Shown: in pieces, positions 55,673-62,842 of the stretch
How the letters are laid out: every line of letters starts with the position of its first letter
How positions within the stretch are numbered: the stretch's first letter is position 1
Assembly: GCA_003242085.1 (NCBI GenBank)
Contig: QBML01000015.1
Coordinates: 1-64,000 of the forward strand
DNA from: Pseudanabaena frigida
Lineage (GTDB): Bacteria > Cyanobacteriota > Cyanobacteriia > Pseudanabaenales > Pseudanabaenaceae
Length of the DNA stretch: 64,000 nt
Reading direction: 5' to 3'
Program-made: the position numbers and the translations under genes
The notes under the pieces: model-generated
The model's input: the letters and a program-made list of their open reading frames with translations, nothing else
Databases searched by the model: none
Told to the model about the DNA's origin: nothing

Positions 55673-55705
55673 ATTTCGTAGGTGCGCGAAGCGCACCTAC
55701 GAAAT
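55673..55705. terminator. Hairpin after the ABC ATPase gene
   Basis: ATTTCGTAGGTGCGC, loop GAA, perfect 15-bp complement. No strong T-run. GC-rich tip like the other elements. Confidence 0.7.
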
Positions 55706-55728
55706 ACTCTCAAATTAAGAAGGTAATT

Positions 55729-56304
55729 ATGCTAACTCTCACAAAAAAATATTCCCTTACAGAGTACTTCGATCGCGAAATTCTCTCAGAGACAAGAAAT
55801 GAATATATTGATGGAGAAATCAACCCGATGACTGGCGGTACACCAACACACAATACCCTTGTTGTTAACTTACTATCTCTGCTACATATAGCTTTACCAA
55901 GTCCCTATCGAGTTTTTGTCACCGATCAGCGTCTTTGGATTCCCGTTCACAAAATAGCTACATATCCTGATGTGATGGTCATGACTGAGCCATTGGAATA
56001 TCAAGAAGGACGAAAAGATACGTTAGTCAATCCGATTTTGATTGCCGAAATTTTATCTCCATCAACAGCAAGCTACGATCGAATTGGCAAATTTGCATCC
56101 TATCGAACTATTCCCTCTTTCAAAGAATATTTGTTAGTGTCTCAAGATCGCAAGTATGTCGAACATTTTTATAAAGAAGGCGATCGCTGGATATTCACTG
56201 CCTATGAAAACGATGCAACTATTTCCCTAGCATCATTTGAAGTAGCGATCGCCACATCAGTTCTGTATAACCGCATTAACTTTGAATCAGAACAGTTGTC
56301 TTAA
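55729..56304 (+). CDS. Uma2-family putative endonuclease (DUF820)
   Basis: 191 residues. Motifs: RNEYIDGEINPMTGGTPTHN, ATYPDVMVMTEP (acidic), LIAEILSPSTASYDRIGKFASYRTIPSFKEYLLV: the PD-(D/E)xK-type pattern of Uma2 proteins, which are greatly expanded in cyanobacteria. Function is unproven; some are fused to transposases. ATG 55729. Its stop codon is in the hairpin shared with gshA. Confidence 0.88.
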   Translation: MLTLTKKYSLTEYFDREILSETRNEYIDGEINPMTGGTPTHNTLVVNLLSLLHIALPSPYRVFVTDQRLWIPVHKIATYPDVMVMTEPLEYQEGRKDTLVNPILIAEILSPSTASYDRIGKFASYRTIPSFKEYLLVSQDRKYVEHFYKEGDRWIFTAYENDATISLASFEVAIATSVLYNRINFESEQLS

Positions 56305-56338
56305 GGGTTGAGAGCGCAAAGTGCTCTCAACCCTTAAG
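56300..56338. terminator. Bidirectional terminator carrying both stop codons (Uma2/gshA)
   Basis: CTTAAGGGTTGAGAGC, loop GCAAAGT, complement. TAA of the Uma2 gene (56302-56304) is in the left arm and TAA of gshA (56334-56336) in the right arm, so a single palindrome ends both convergent genes. Confidence 0.82.
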
Positions 56339-57479
56339 ATAACAATAAAGCTTCTGCTAGTTCCTTATCCATTTGTTCCGCAGAGGCGATCGCATCGGTC
56401 ATAATTTGACGTGGACTAATACCATTGTGATAAGCCGCTAGCCAACGTTGGGCTTCATTACCCTGTTCGAGAATCTTTTTTAATGGTGACAAGAAGCACC
56501 ATACGCCGTTATCTTTAGCACGCGATCGCAGTTCTTCGTATTGATTAGATATCCATTCTCTTGCAGTAACTTGTTCTCCTGTTTGCCAATGGGTTAGTAC
56601 TGCATCAAGGCTACTAGTCGCGGCAGCTATTTCATTTCGATCGGCGATATTTGCGAGTTCATCGGGAGTGAACTTGGTTGCATTGGTCGCAAGGGGATCG
56701 AGTGACGAACCGATTCCAGCTTCGAGAAATTGATTAAGGCGCATTTCTAAAAGAGCCGCGATCGCTAGTAATGCGACGGGATCGATTACCAGATCGGAAA
56801 TTCGCAACTCTAAACGGTTAAGGTTATAAGGACGATTATCGCCATTGGGACGTACCGATGACCAGAGATGACGGACATTTTGCATCGTACCTAACTGCAA
56901 TTGTTGTTCTGTCCATTCAACAAAATGACGATGGCTGCTAAATAAGGGAACTAACTTCGGAGTTTTTGGAAACATCTGCCAACGCGAAGAATGGAAGCCT
57001 GTTGCTTTACCGTCAAGAAATGGTGATGCAGCACTCAGGGCGAGATAAAGCGGTGCTTCGAGACGAATCAGACGACAGGCGGCGATCAATAACTCTAGAT
57101 CGGGGATACCGACATTAATATGAATGCTTGCCGTTACCACATCAGTTCCGTAGGTCTGCTCGATATAAGTGTGGTAAGGATTTTGAGGATCGGAACGATA
57201 AAAATGATCGACTCCACCTAGAGCTAATGTGCTTCCTGGCATCAGGGTATAGTCACCAAGCGATCGCAAATAGCTACGTAATTTTTGACGTGGTTCTACT
57301 AAAGCCATTAACAATGGCTCGTATTTATGAAAAGGCGGTGTAATGTATTCGACGTTACGACTATCTGGCTCGCGCACAAACCCATTCAAATTTGCCACTA
57401 TACGATCGCTAAAGCCGACCACATCCCCCGATGGTGTAGAGGTATAGATTTCTACTTCAAAGCCTTTTGATAAAAGCAC
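56334..57479 (-). CDS. gshA: Glutamate-cysteine ligase (cyanobacterial type)
   Basis: 381 residues. First step of glutathione synthesis: ligates glutamate gamma-carboxyl to cysteine with ATP. MLLSKGFEVEIYTSTPSGDVVGFS, NVEYITPPFHKYEPLL, MPGSTLALGG, TASIHINVGIPD, GFHSSRWQMFP and NRLELRISDLV fit the cyanobacterial/actinobacterial-like GCS2 type. The start is GTG 57479. Convergent with the Uma2 gene; 127 nt downstream of the DUF3095 gene. Confidence 0.9.
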   Translation of the reverse strand: MLLSKGFEVEIYTSTPSGDVVGFSDRIVANLNGFVREPDSRNVEYITPPFHKYEPLLMALVEPRQKLRSYLRSLGDYTLMPGSTLALGGVDHFYRSDPQNPYHTYIEQTYGTDVVTASIHINVGIPDLELLIAACRLIRLEAPLYLALSAASPFLDGKATGFHSSRWQMFPKTPKLVPLFSSHRHFVEWTEQQLQLGTMQNVRHLWSSVRPNGDNRPYNLNRLELRISDLVIDPVALLAIAALLEMRLNQFLEAGIGSSLDPLATNATKFTPDELANIADRNEIAAATSSLDAVLTHWQTGEQVTAREWISNQYEELRSRAKDNGVWCFLSPLKKILEQGNEAQRWLAAYHNGISPRQIMTDAIASAEQMDKELAEALLLS

Positions 57480-57554
57480 GGGAGGTTTCCTTTTGCTATA
57501 GACACTCTTACTAGACTACCGTGCAATGCGATCGCTTTAAAGATGCCTTAGGGC

Positions 57555-57589
57555 ATATAGAGGAGCCACACCCTGTGAATCCTCTATAT
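57555..57589. repeat. Inverted repeat between the DUF3095 gene and gshA
   Basis: ATATAGAGGA and TCCTCTATAT (10 bp) with a 15-nt loop containing CACACCCTGTG. Possible terminator of the DUF3095 gene or an operator ahead of gshA. Confidence 0.5.
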
Positions 57590-57606
57590 CATTACAAATA
57601 AGATTG

Positions 57607-58806
57607 CTAACTTTTCATCAACTCTTTCATGTTTTTGGCGGCTAATGTATAGCCGCCATCGGCTCCATCGACAAAATGCACTTGACGACCATCACGTTCA
57701 AAGACAAGACAAGTCATTAAAGCGCGATCGGAAACATGAAAGCCATATACCAAGCGACCTTCTTTAAACTTTTTTTCTAGATAATCAGTTAATCTCTGGC
57801 GTTGTCGAGTTTTACCAGAAATGACCATCCGTAATACATCATCAAACTTTTTGAAGTCCGTGGCTTCGGAAACAATCTGTTTATAATCTCCCCAATTAAA
57901 AGTCCCAGTTTTAATATTAAATGTCATCAGGAGTAATCCTAACAAGTTAATCAGACGTAGTTTCCATAAGTATAAAGTTTGATTCAACCAATCTTGAGAA
58001 GTTGTAAAAACCCGTGTTTCTGATAATAAAGTTTTTCCTCGAAAAGCAAGTTGCAAGCTCTCTGATACAACAGGATGACACTCTGTTCCTTGCCCATAAA
58101 TGCGATCGATTTGGTTAATTACGTCACGATAGAGAATGTCAATCTGGCTTTGGCTTGGTGCTGTTACAGATATAATCAAACTGAGAATCTCTTCATGGCG
58201 TGTAGGTATATCTTGCCATCGACATTCTAAACCAGAGAAATCAGCGATCGCATAGGAGCTATGAGCTTTCGGGCTATATAAATCAGTTGTTGCTTTATCT
58301 TTAACTAGACGTGTCGCATAACTGATGCCACCACCTCTGATGATAGCTTGGTCATAGTTCTCAGAGATTCGCAGTTTGGCAACTTTAATCTCATAGTTAG
58401 CTGTAATTGCCGCAAGTGGGACAATACCTATCCGTAAGACAAGGTTAAATTCATCGGCAGCTAATTTTTGCACTGCTAATAATGCTTGCTCTGCTTCTTG
58501 AATAAACCTTGGAGGAATTAGCATAGAGGCTCCATCGCCACCAAATACAAATGGAATCTCTAAGTCTTCAACTAAATTCAAGATTACAATAATCGAGCAA
58601 GCTCCTAAGAGATTGATATCTTTATATTTTCCAGTCTCGATCGCTTGTGTTGAATCGGCGATATCAGTAATAATCACAGCCCAGTCATTGGGGACTGAGT
58701 AAAAATTCTCTCCATTAGTAATATCAGAGAACTTTTGAAGAATTGGTAGATCGGCATAAAAGCTCTCAGAAATTTTATTCCTTCCCTGAAATTCTTGAAT
58801 ACTCAT
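57607..58806 (-). CDS. DUF3095 protein with nucleotide-cyclase-like N-terminal domain
   Basis: 399 residues. The start (FYADLPILQKFSDITNGENFYSVPNDWAVIITDIADSTQAI) and FVFGGDGASMLIPP give a pattern like class III cyclase or GGDEF folds: an Asp after a hydrophobic strand (IITDIADST) and a GGDG hairpin. The C-terminal half is helical with WLNQTLYLWKLRLINLLGLLLMTF, possibly a membrane contact, and a DUF3095-like end. Activity is unproven. I chose ATG 58806 (homologues start MSIQEF-like) over 58914, which would read through the 58857 hairpin. Confidence 0.84.
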   Translation of the reverse strand: MSIQEFQGRNKISESFYADLPILQKFSDITNGENFYSVPNDWAVIITDIADSTQAIETGKYKDINLLGACSIIVILNLVEDLEIPFVFGGDGASMLIPPRFIQEAEQALLAVQKLAADEFNLVLRIGIVPLAAITANYEIKVAKLRISENYDQAIIRGGGISYATRLVKDKATTDLYSPKAHSSYAIADFSGLECRWQDIPTRHEEILSLIISVTAPSQSQIDILYRDVINQIDRIYGQGTECHPVVSESLQLAFRGKTLLSETRVFTTSQDWLNQTLYLWKLRLINLLGLLLMTFNIKTGTFNWGDYKQIVSEATDFKKFDDVLRMVISGKTRQRQRLTDYLEKKFKEGRLVYGFHVSDRALMTCLVFERDGRQVHFVDGADGGYTLAAKNMKELMKS

Positions 58807-58856
58807 GGCTCTACACCTGAATATGATCGTAAATTCCGTAATATTAACAACAAAAT

Positions 58857-58896
58857 GAAGGAAGCAATACAGCCAACTGGCTGTATTGCTTCCTTC
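58857..58896. repeat. 18-bp perfect hairpin
   Basis: GAAGGAAGCAATACAGCC, loop AACT, exact complement. The first of four hairpins in the roughly 500 nt between the DUF3095 and guaA genes, which holds no gene I can support. Confidence 0.75.
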
Positions 58897-58994
58897 TCTT
58901 ATGGCAACCATCAAAAACTTAACAATTATCTATTGCTATTTATAGATATAGGTATAGATATCTAGCAATCCTTAATTATTCATGGTTTTCTAAG

Positions 58995-59031
58995 TTTGTG
59001 GAAGAACATACCCTTCGCGTTCTTCCACAAA
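58995..59031. repeat. Hairpin with CCTTCGC loop
   Basis: TTTGTGGAAGAAC and GTTCTTCCACAAA around an 11-nt loop. Second element in the same intergenic region. Confidence 0.7.
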
Positions 59032-59054
59032 TCATTTAGGATTTCTATATAGCT

Positions 59055-59104
59055 AAAATCAAAGAAGGGAGTTGCGTCTTGCCGCAACTCCCTTCTTTGA
59101 TTTT
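59055..59104. repeat. Hairpin with AAAATC boundary
   Basis: AAAATCAAAGAAGGGAGTTG plus CG, loop TCTTGC, complement. Resembles a core of family 1 subfamily B. Third element in the region. Confidence 0.75.
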
Positions 59105-59130
59105 ATTTTGTTCTAATAGAACCGACTACG

Positions 59131-59250
59131 GCTATATAGCTGTCGCCAGTCTTGTTAGGACATAAAACCCAAAAGATGAGATGCGGCGCGAAGCGCCGCA
59201 TCTCATCTTTTGGGTTTTGATTTGTACTAATACAATTGGCTATAGCTATA
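59131..59250. repeat. Family 1 hairpin element, copy 13 (subfamily B)
   Basis: Core 59164-59218: AAAACCC, inner arm AAAAGATGAGATGCGGCG, CGAAG tip, complement, GGGTTTT. Outer arms: GCTATATAGCTGTCGCCAGT with TTAGGACAT left, GATTTGTACTAATACAATTG with GCTATAGC right. Downstream of guaA. Confidence 0.86.
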
Positions 59251-59309
59251 TATGCCTAGACTAAATCTTTCTATAAAGAAAGTCTGAAGTAGATGAAGAG
59301 AAGTTTATT

Positions 59310-60968
59310 TTATTCCCATTCAATCGTGCCAGGAGGCTTAGAGGTAATATCAAGTACTACTCGATTTACACCTTCTACTTCATTGACAATCCGATTGGAA
59401 ATAGTCTCCAATAATTCATAGGGGACTCTTGCCCAGTCGGCGGTCATACCATCCTCGCTGCTGACAAGGCGTAAAACTACAGGATGGGAATAGGTTCGCT
59501 TGTCGCCCATCACGCCAACGCTGCGAACAGTTGGTAAGAGAACAGCAAATGCTTGCCATAGGTTATTGTACTGACCAGCACGATTGACTTCTTGACGAAC
59601 AATTAGATCGGCATCGCGTAGAGTATTGAGGCGATCGCTAGTGATTTCACCGATAATCCTAATAGCGAGACCAGGTCCTGGGAAAGGTTGTCGTTTGACA
59701 ATTTCTTCGGGAAGACCAAGGGCTGTACCAACTTTACGAACTTCATCCTTAAAGAGTTTGCGAAGTGGCTCCACCAGAGTGAAGCGGAGATTGTCAGGCA
59801 GTCCACCTACATTGTGATGGCTTTTGATTTTGACCGCAACCCGTTTGCCCGTTACAGGATCGGCATTGGTATCAGCAGATTCAATCACATCAGGATAGAG
59901 AGTGCCTTGAGCGAGGAAATCAAATGGGCCTAGGCGTTGTGATTCTTCTTCAAATACATTAATAAATTCGCCACCGATTAACTTCCGTTTTTGCTCGGGA
60001 TCGGTAATTCCTTTAACTTTTTCAAGGAAGCGTTCGCGAGCATTTACATACTCGACATGAATATGGAACTGTTCTTCAAAGAGTTTAACTAATCGTTCTG
60101 GTTCTAGCTTTCGCATGAAGCCTTGATCGATGAACATACATGTAAGCTGATCGCCGATCGCTCTATGTAATAGAAAGGCTAGAGTCGAAGAGTCTACGCC
60201 ACCTGACAGTGCTAGTAATACTCGTTTTTTGCCAACTTGGGCGCGAATTTCGCTGATTGCATTTTCGATGAACGCATCAGTTGTCCAACTAGGCTCACAT
60301 CCACAAATATGGTATACAAAATTGCGAAGCATCGCCATGCCACCTGCGGAATGGACGACTTCAGGATGGAATTGTACGCCATAGAGCTTTTTATGATGAT
60401 CCGCGATCGCTGCACAGGGCGTATTTGCTGTATGGGCTAAGACTTCAAATCCCTCAGGTAAATTAGTTACAGAATCACCGTGGCTCATCCACATGGTAAT
60501 TCCCGTGTCTACATTGGTTAGGAGGTCTGTGGGATCGTCTATTTGTAATTCTGCTTTGCCGTATTCCCCACGATCGGCGCGATCGACATTACCGCCGAGT
60601 TGCTTAGCCATCAGTTGCATTCCGTAACAAACGCCTAAAATGGGAATGCCCAAGTTAAAAATATTGGGATCGCATTGTGGCGCGCCTTCGTCATAAACTG
60701 AATTTGGCCCACCTGATAATATTATGCCTTTGAGATTTAACTTCAGCAGATTTTCGGCTGAAGTATGATAGGGTAAAACTTCAGAATACACCTGTGTTTC
60801 ACGAATACGTCGAGCGATTAGTTCAGAGTACTGAGAACCAAAATCGAGAATAGCAATCATCGAACGACTTTTTAGATTATCTGTGGTGCTAGCTGAATTT
60901 ATACTAGATGAAAGAGCACCTTCAAGATTTAGTACGACATTCGATGATGTTGGAGGGGAAGAAACCAC
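59310..60968 (-). CDS. guaA: GMP synthase (glutamine-hydrolysing)
   Basis: 552 residues. N-terminal class I glutaminase ([17 protein letters not shown]; nucleophile Cys in [11 protein letters not shown]; His in YGVQFHPEV), an ATP pyrophosphatase ([18 protein letters not shown]) and a C-terminal dimerisation domain (KPPGTIEWE end). Converts XMP to GMP. GTG 60968 has GAGG eight bases upstream and gives a 36-residue extension before MIAILDFG; a start at that Met is possible. Stands alone on the minus strand. Confidence 0.97.
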   Translation of the reverse strand: MVSSPPTSSNVVLNLEGALSSSINSASTTDNLKSRSMIAILDFGSQYSELIARRIRETQVYSEVLPYHTSAENLLKLNLKGIILSGGPNSVYDEGAPQCDPNIFNLGIPILGVCYGMQLMAKQLGGNVDRADRGEYGKAELQIDDPTDLLTNVDTGITMWMSHGDSVTNLPEGFEVLAHTANTPCAAIADHHKKLYGVQFHPEVVHSAGGMAMLRNFVYHICGCEPSWTTDAFIENAISEIRAQVGKKRVLLALSGGVDSSTLAFLLHRAIGDQLTCMFIDQGFMRKLEPERLVKLFEEQFHIHVEYVNARERFLEKVKGITDPEQKRKLIGGEFINVFEEESQRLGPFDFLAQGTLYPDVIESADTNADPVTGKRVAVKIKSHHNVGGLPDNLRFTLVEPLRKLFKDEVRKVGTALGLPEEIVKRQPFPGPGLAIRIIGEITSDRLNTLRDADLIVRQEVNRAGQYNNLWQAFAVLLPTVRSVGVMGDKRTYSHPVVLRLVSSEDGMTADWARVPYELLETISNRIVNEVEGVNRVVLDITSKPPGTIEWE

Positions 60969-61060
60969 AGTAGATACCTCTATCTTGATTAGATAGCATT
61001 TAATGAGGCAGTAGGGCTTTCGATAAGCCTATTGCTGCTAAAAAAGTAGCTATTCCTACA

Positions 61061-61699
61061 ATGCTAGCAAAACGGTACGTGTTTATGTATAAAAAAGTTG
61101 TGAAAGCGATCGCATTGTTGCCAATTTTGATGGTTAACAGTGGATTTTTAACTACAAATTCTTCTAATTCACCGAATGCGATTAGTAATCTTTTAATTCC
61201 GCCAGCAGGAGCAGTACAACTGCGTGATGGTAAAACCTATTTTGTGCAGTTGCCAACATTTTTGGAAGCTGAAACAACAATAAATCGTACCTATGCTGGG
61301 GGTGCTACTTATTATTTTGCGATCGCATTACCCAAAAATATGGGAGAACCTTTGCAAAATCTAGAAATTTTTCAGACCGAAGGTTTTGATACAGTTGATT
61401 TTATTCTCAATGATACAGTTGCCTATTTACAGACCCCTTCTGGGGATCGCGTTGCTGTTAACAGCAAAACTGAGCTTGTGCCCAATCAAGATCGCGGTAA
61501 ACTTACGGTTACTTTCGATCCGCCGATACCTGCAAATAATGAACTGAATAGCAAACTGATCGTGGGTCTGCGTCCCGTCCGCAATCCTCGTTACGACGGC
61601 GTTTATTTGTTTGGCGTGGCGGCATCTCCTCAAGGCGATCGCCCGAATTCGCAATTTCTCGGCTATGGCAGGTTACACTTCTACAATCCGCGCCACTAA
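61061..61699 (+). CDS. DUF2808 exported protein
   Basis: 212 residues with a signal peptide (AIALLPILMVNSGFLTT). The rest is beta-rich and matches the DUF2808 pattern: VQLRDGKTYFVQLPTFLEAETTINRTYAGGATYYFAIALPKNMGEPLQNLEIFQTEG and LIVGLRPVRNPRYDGVYLFGVAASPQGD, ending GYGRLHFY. A cyanobacteria-specific family of unknown function. Start at ATG 61061 or 61085. Confidence 0.86.
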   Translation: MLAKRYVFMYKKVVKAIALLPILMVNSGFLTTNSSNSPNAISNLLIPPAGAVQLRDGKTYFVQLPTFLEAETTINRTYAGGATYYFAIALPKNMGEPLQNLEIFQTEGFDTVDFILNDTVAYLQTPSGDRVAVNSKTELVPNQDRGKLTVTFDPPIPANNELNSKLIVGLRPVRNPRYDGVYLFGVAASPQGDRPNSQFLGYGRLHFYNPRH

Positions 61700-61701
61700 A
61701 C

Positions 61702-61740
61702 ATTTTTAGAAATTAGTACTGCGTGCTAATTTCTAAAAAT
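61702..61740. terminator. Hairpin after the DUF2808 gene
   Basis: ATTTTTAGAAATTAG and CTAATTTCTAAAAAT (15 bp) around a 9-nt loop TACTGCGTG. It lies three bases after the stop. A/T-rich arms; probable terminator. Confidence 0.7.
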
Positions 61741-61780
61741 CTGGGCTTACAAACTTTTAAAAAGCCTATGGAATTCCTCA

Positions 61781-62233
61781 ATGACTGATAGTACCGATAG
61801 TTTAGTTGTCAAGCCCAAAAAATCTGGACTAGCGCCATTGATTCTCACCGTGGTGGAATTATTGCGCCAATTGATGGAAGCACAAGTCATTCGACGGATG
61901 GATGCTGAAAAATTAACTGAGTCTGAAATCGAGAGGGCAGCCGATAGTTTACAAGCGCTGGAGCAGCAAATTTTTAATCTTTGCGAAGTGTTAGACATCG
62001 ATCCCGAAGATCTCAATCTCGATCTAGGAGAATTTGGCAAACTGCTGCCCAAACGAGGCGCATATTATCCTGACAAATCATCCAGCGAATCATCAATTTT
62101 GGAATTGCTCGATCGCTTAATTAGCACAGGGATTGTTCTAGAAGGCGATGTGCAGATTGGACTAGCAAATATTAATCTGATTGATCTCAAACTCAAGTTA
62201 TTGCTTACTTCTGGGGATAAATCTGCTTCTTAA
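61781..62233 (+). CDS. gvpK: Gas vesicle protein GvpK
   Basis: 150 residues. APLILTVVELLRQLMEAQVIRRMDAEKLTESEIERAADSLQALEQQIFNLCEVLDIDPEDLNLDLGEFGKLLP and ANINLIDLKLKLLLTS are hallmarks of GvpK, a minor or assembly protein needed for gas vesicles. ATG 61781 is chosen. No gvpA, gvpN, gvpJ, gvpF/L or other gvp gene lies within the window, so this copy is separate from any main cluster. Confidence 0.9.
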   Translation: MTDSTDSLVVKPKKSGLAPLILTVVELLRQLMEAQVIRRMDAEKLTESEIERAADSLQALEQQIFNLCEVLDIDPEDLNLDLGEFGKLLPKRGAYYPDKSSSESSILELLDRLISTGIVLEGDVQIGLANINLIDLKLKLLLTSGDKSAS

Positions 62234-62282
62234 ATAATGGCGTGTACAAGACGTTGTTATTTACAGAAATCACCGATCGAAT

Positions 62283-62366
62283 AAACCACAAAAAGCCTTA
62301 AAAGCGTTGCGAATCAACGGATTTAAGGCTTTTTGTGGTTTGGGCTTGAGCGCAAAGTGTTGTAAG
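62283..62366. repeat. Family 2 hairpin with constant tail, overlapping the larC 3' end
   Basis: Hairpin 62283-62341 (AAACCACAAAAAGCCTTA arms, GTTG-CGAAT-CAAC tip, small internal mismatch) followed by the family 2 tail TTGAGCGCAAAGTGTTGTA. On the minus strand the element encodes the last residues of LarC (QTTKSLKSVDSQRF) and provides its TAA stop. Confidence 0.83.
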
Positions 62367-62786
62367 AAGTTTTTCTCCTGCAAGTTTTACAACTTCTTGG
62401 ACTCGCACTAGTGGAACATTCTGCGATCGCGCCAACTTCGCGCAGTCATCATATTCTGGTTGGATCGTCCAAAAATTATCACGTCTTGCAATCTTTACTC
62501 TTGCTTTGCCGTATTCTGTTTCTACTTCATGGATTTCTCGATAGAGGATTTTGCGATCTTGCAAGCGATATCTGATACCGAGAGTGCTGGTTTCCCGAAA
62601 TAGAATTTGTTCGCAAATAGATTGGCGATCGCAAGGACAGATCGCAGTAATTAATGTGCCAGTACGAGATTTTTTCATGCCGATCGCTTGGGTGTAAACA
62701 TCCAAAGCTCCATTTAGCAATAATTGCTCCATTATGTAGGCGATCGCTTGAGCGGTCATGTCATCAACTTGCGTTTCCAAAATCAC
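62298..62786 (-). CDS. larC: LarC, C-terminal part (larC2-like, reached by -1 frameshift)
   Basis: 162-residue ORF matching the C-terminal half of LarC, the CTP-dependent nickel insertase of nickel-pincer cofactor synthesis: VILETQVDDMTAQAIAYIMEQLLLNGALDVYTQAIGMKKSRTGTLITAICP, LFRETSTLGIRYRLQDRKIL, EYDDCAKLA. The only start in frame is GTG 62786 with no ribosome-binding site, and the frame stays open upstream across 62787-62857 into the A-run of the other half. I therefore read it as the second half of one protein and not a separate gene. The end is formed by a family 2 element. Confidence 0.85.
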   Translation of the reverse strand: MILETQVDDMTAQAIAYIMEQLLLNGALDVYTQAIGMKKSRTGTLITAICPCDRQSICEQILFRETSTLGIRYRLQDRKILYREIHEVETEYGKARVKIARRDNFWTIQPEYDDCAKLARSQNVPLVRVQEVVKLAGEKLLTTLCAQAQTTKSLKSVDSQRF

Positions 62787-62842
62787 GATTGTTTCATTTA
62801 CTAGATAACTTTCTTGCTTAAGGGAATGCGAATTATCTAAAT

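Noticed and set aside
59603-60440. Several 63-81 codon ORFs on either strand in guaA
   Set aside because: All overlap the conserved GMP synthase frame.
62298-62786. larC second half as an independent gene or a pseudogene
   Set aside because: The only start is a GTG without a ribosome-binding site, the frame is open back to the A-run, and both halves keep conserved motifs. A frameshift-fused product is the simpler reading, though a sequencing error in the homopolymer remains possible.
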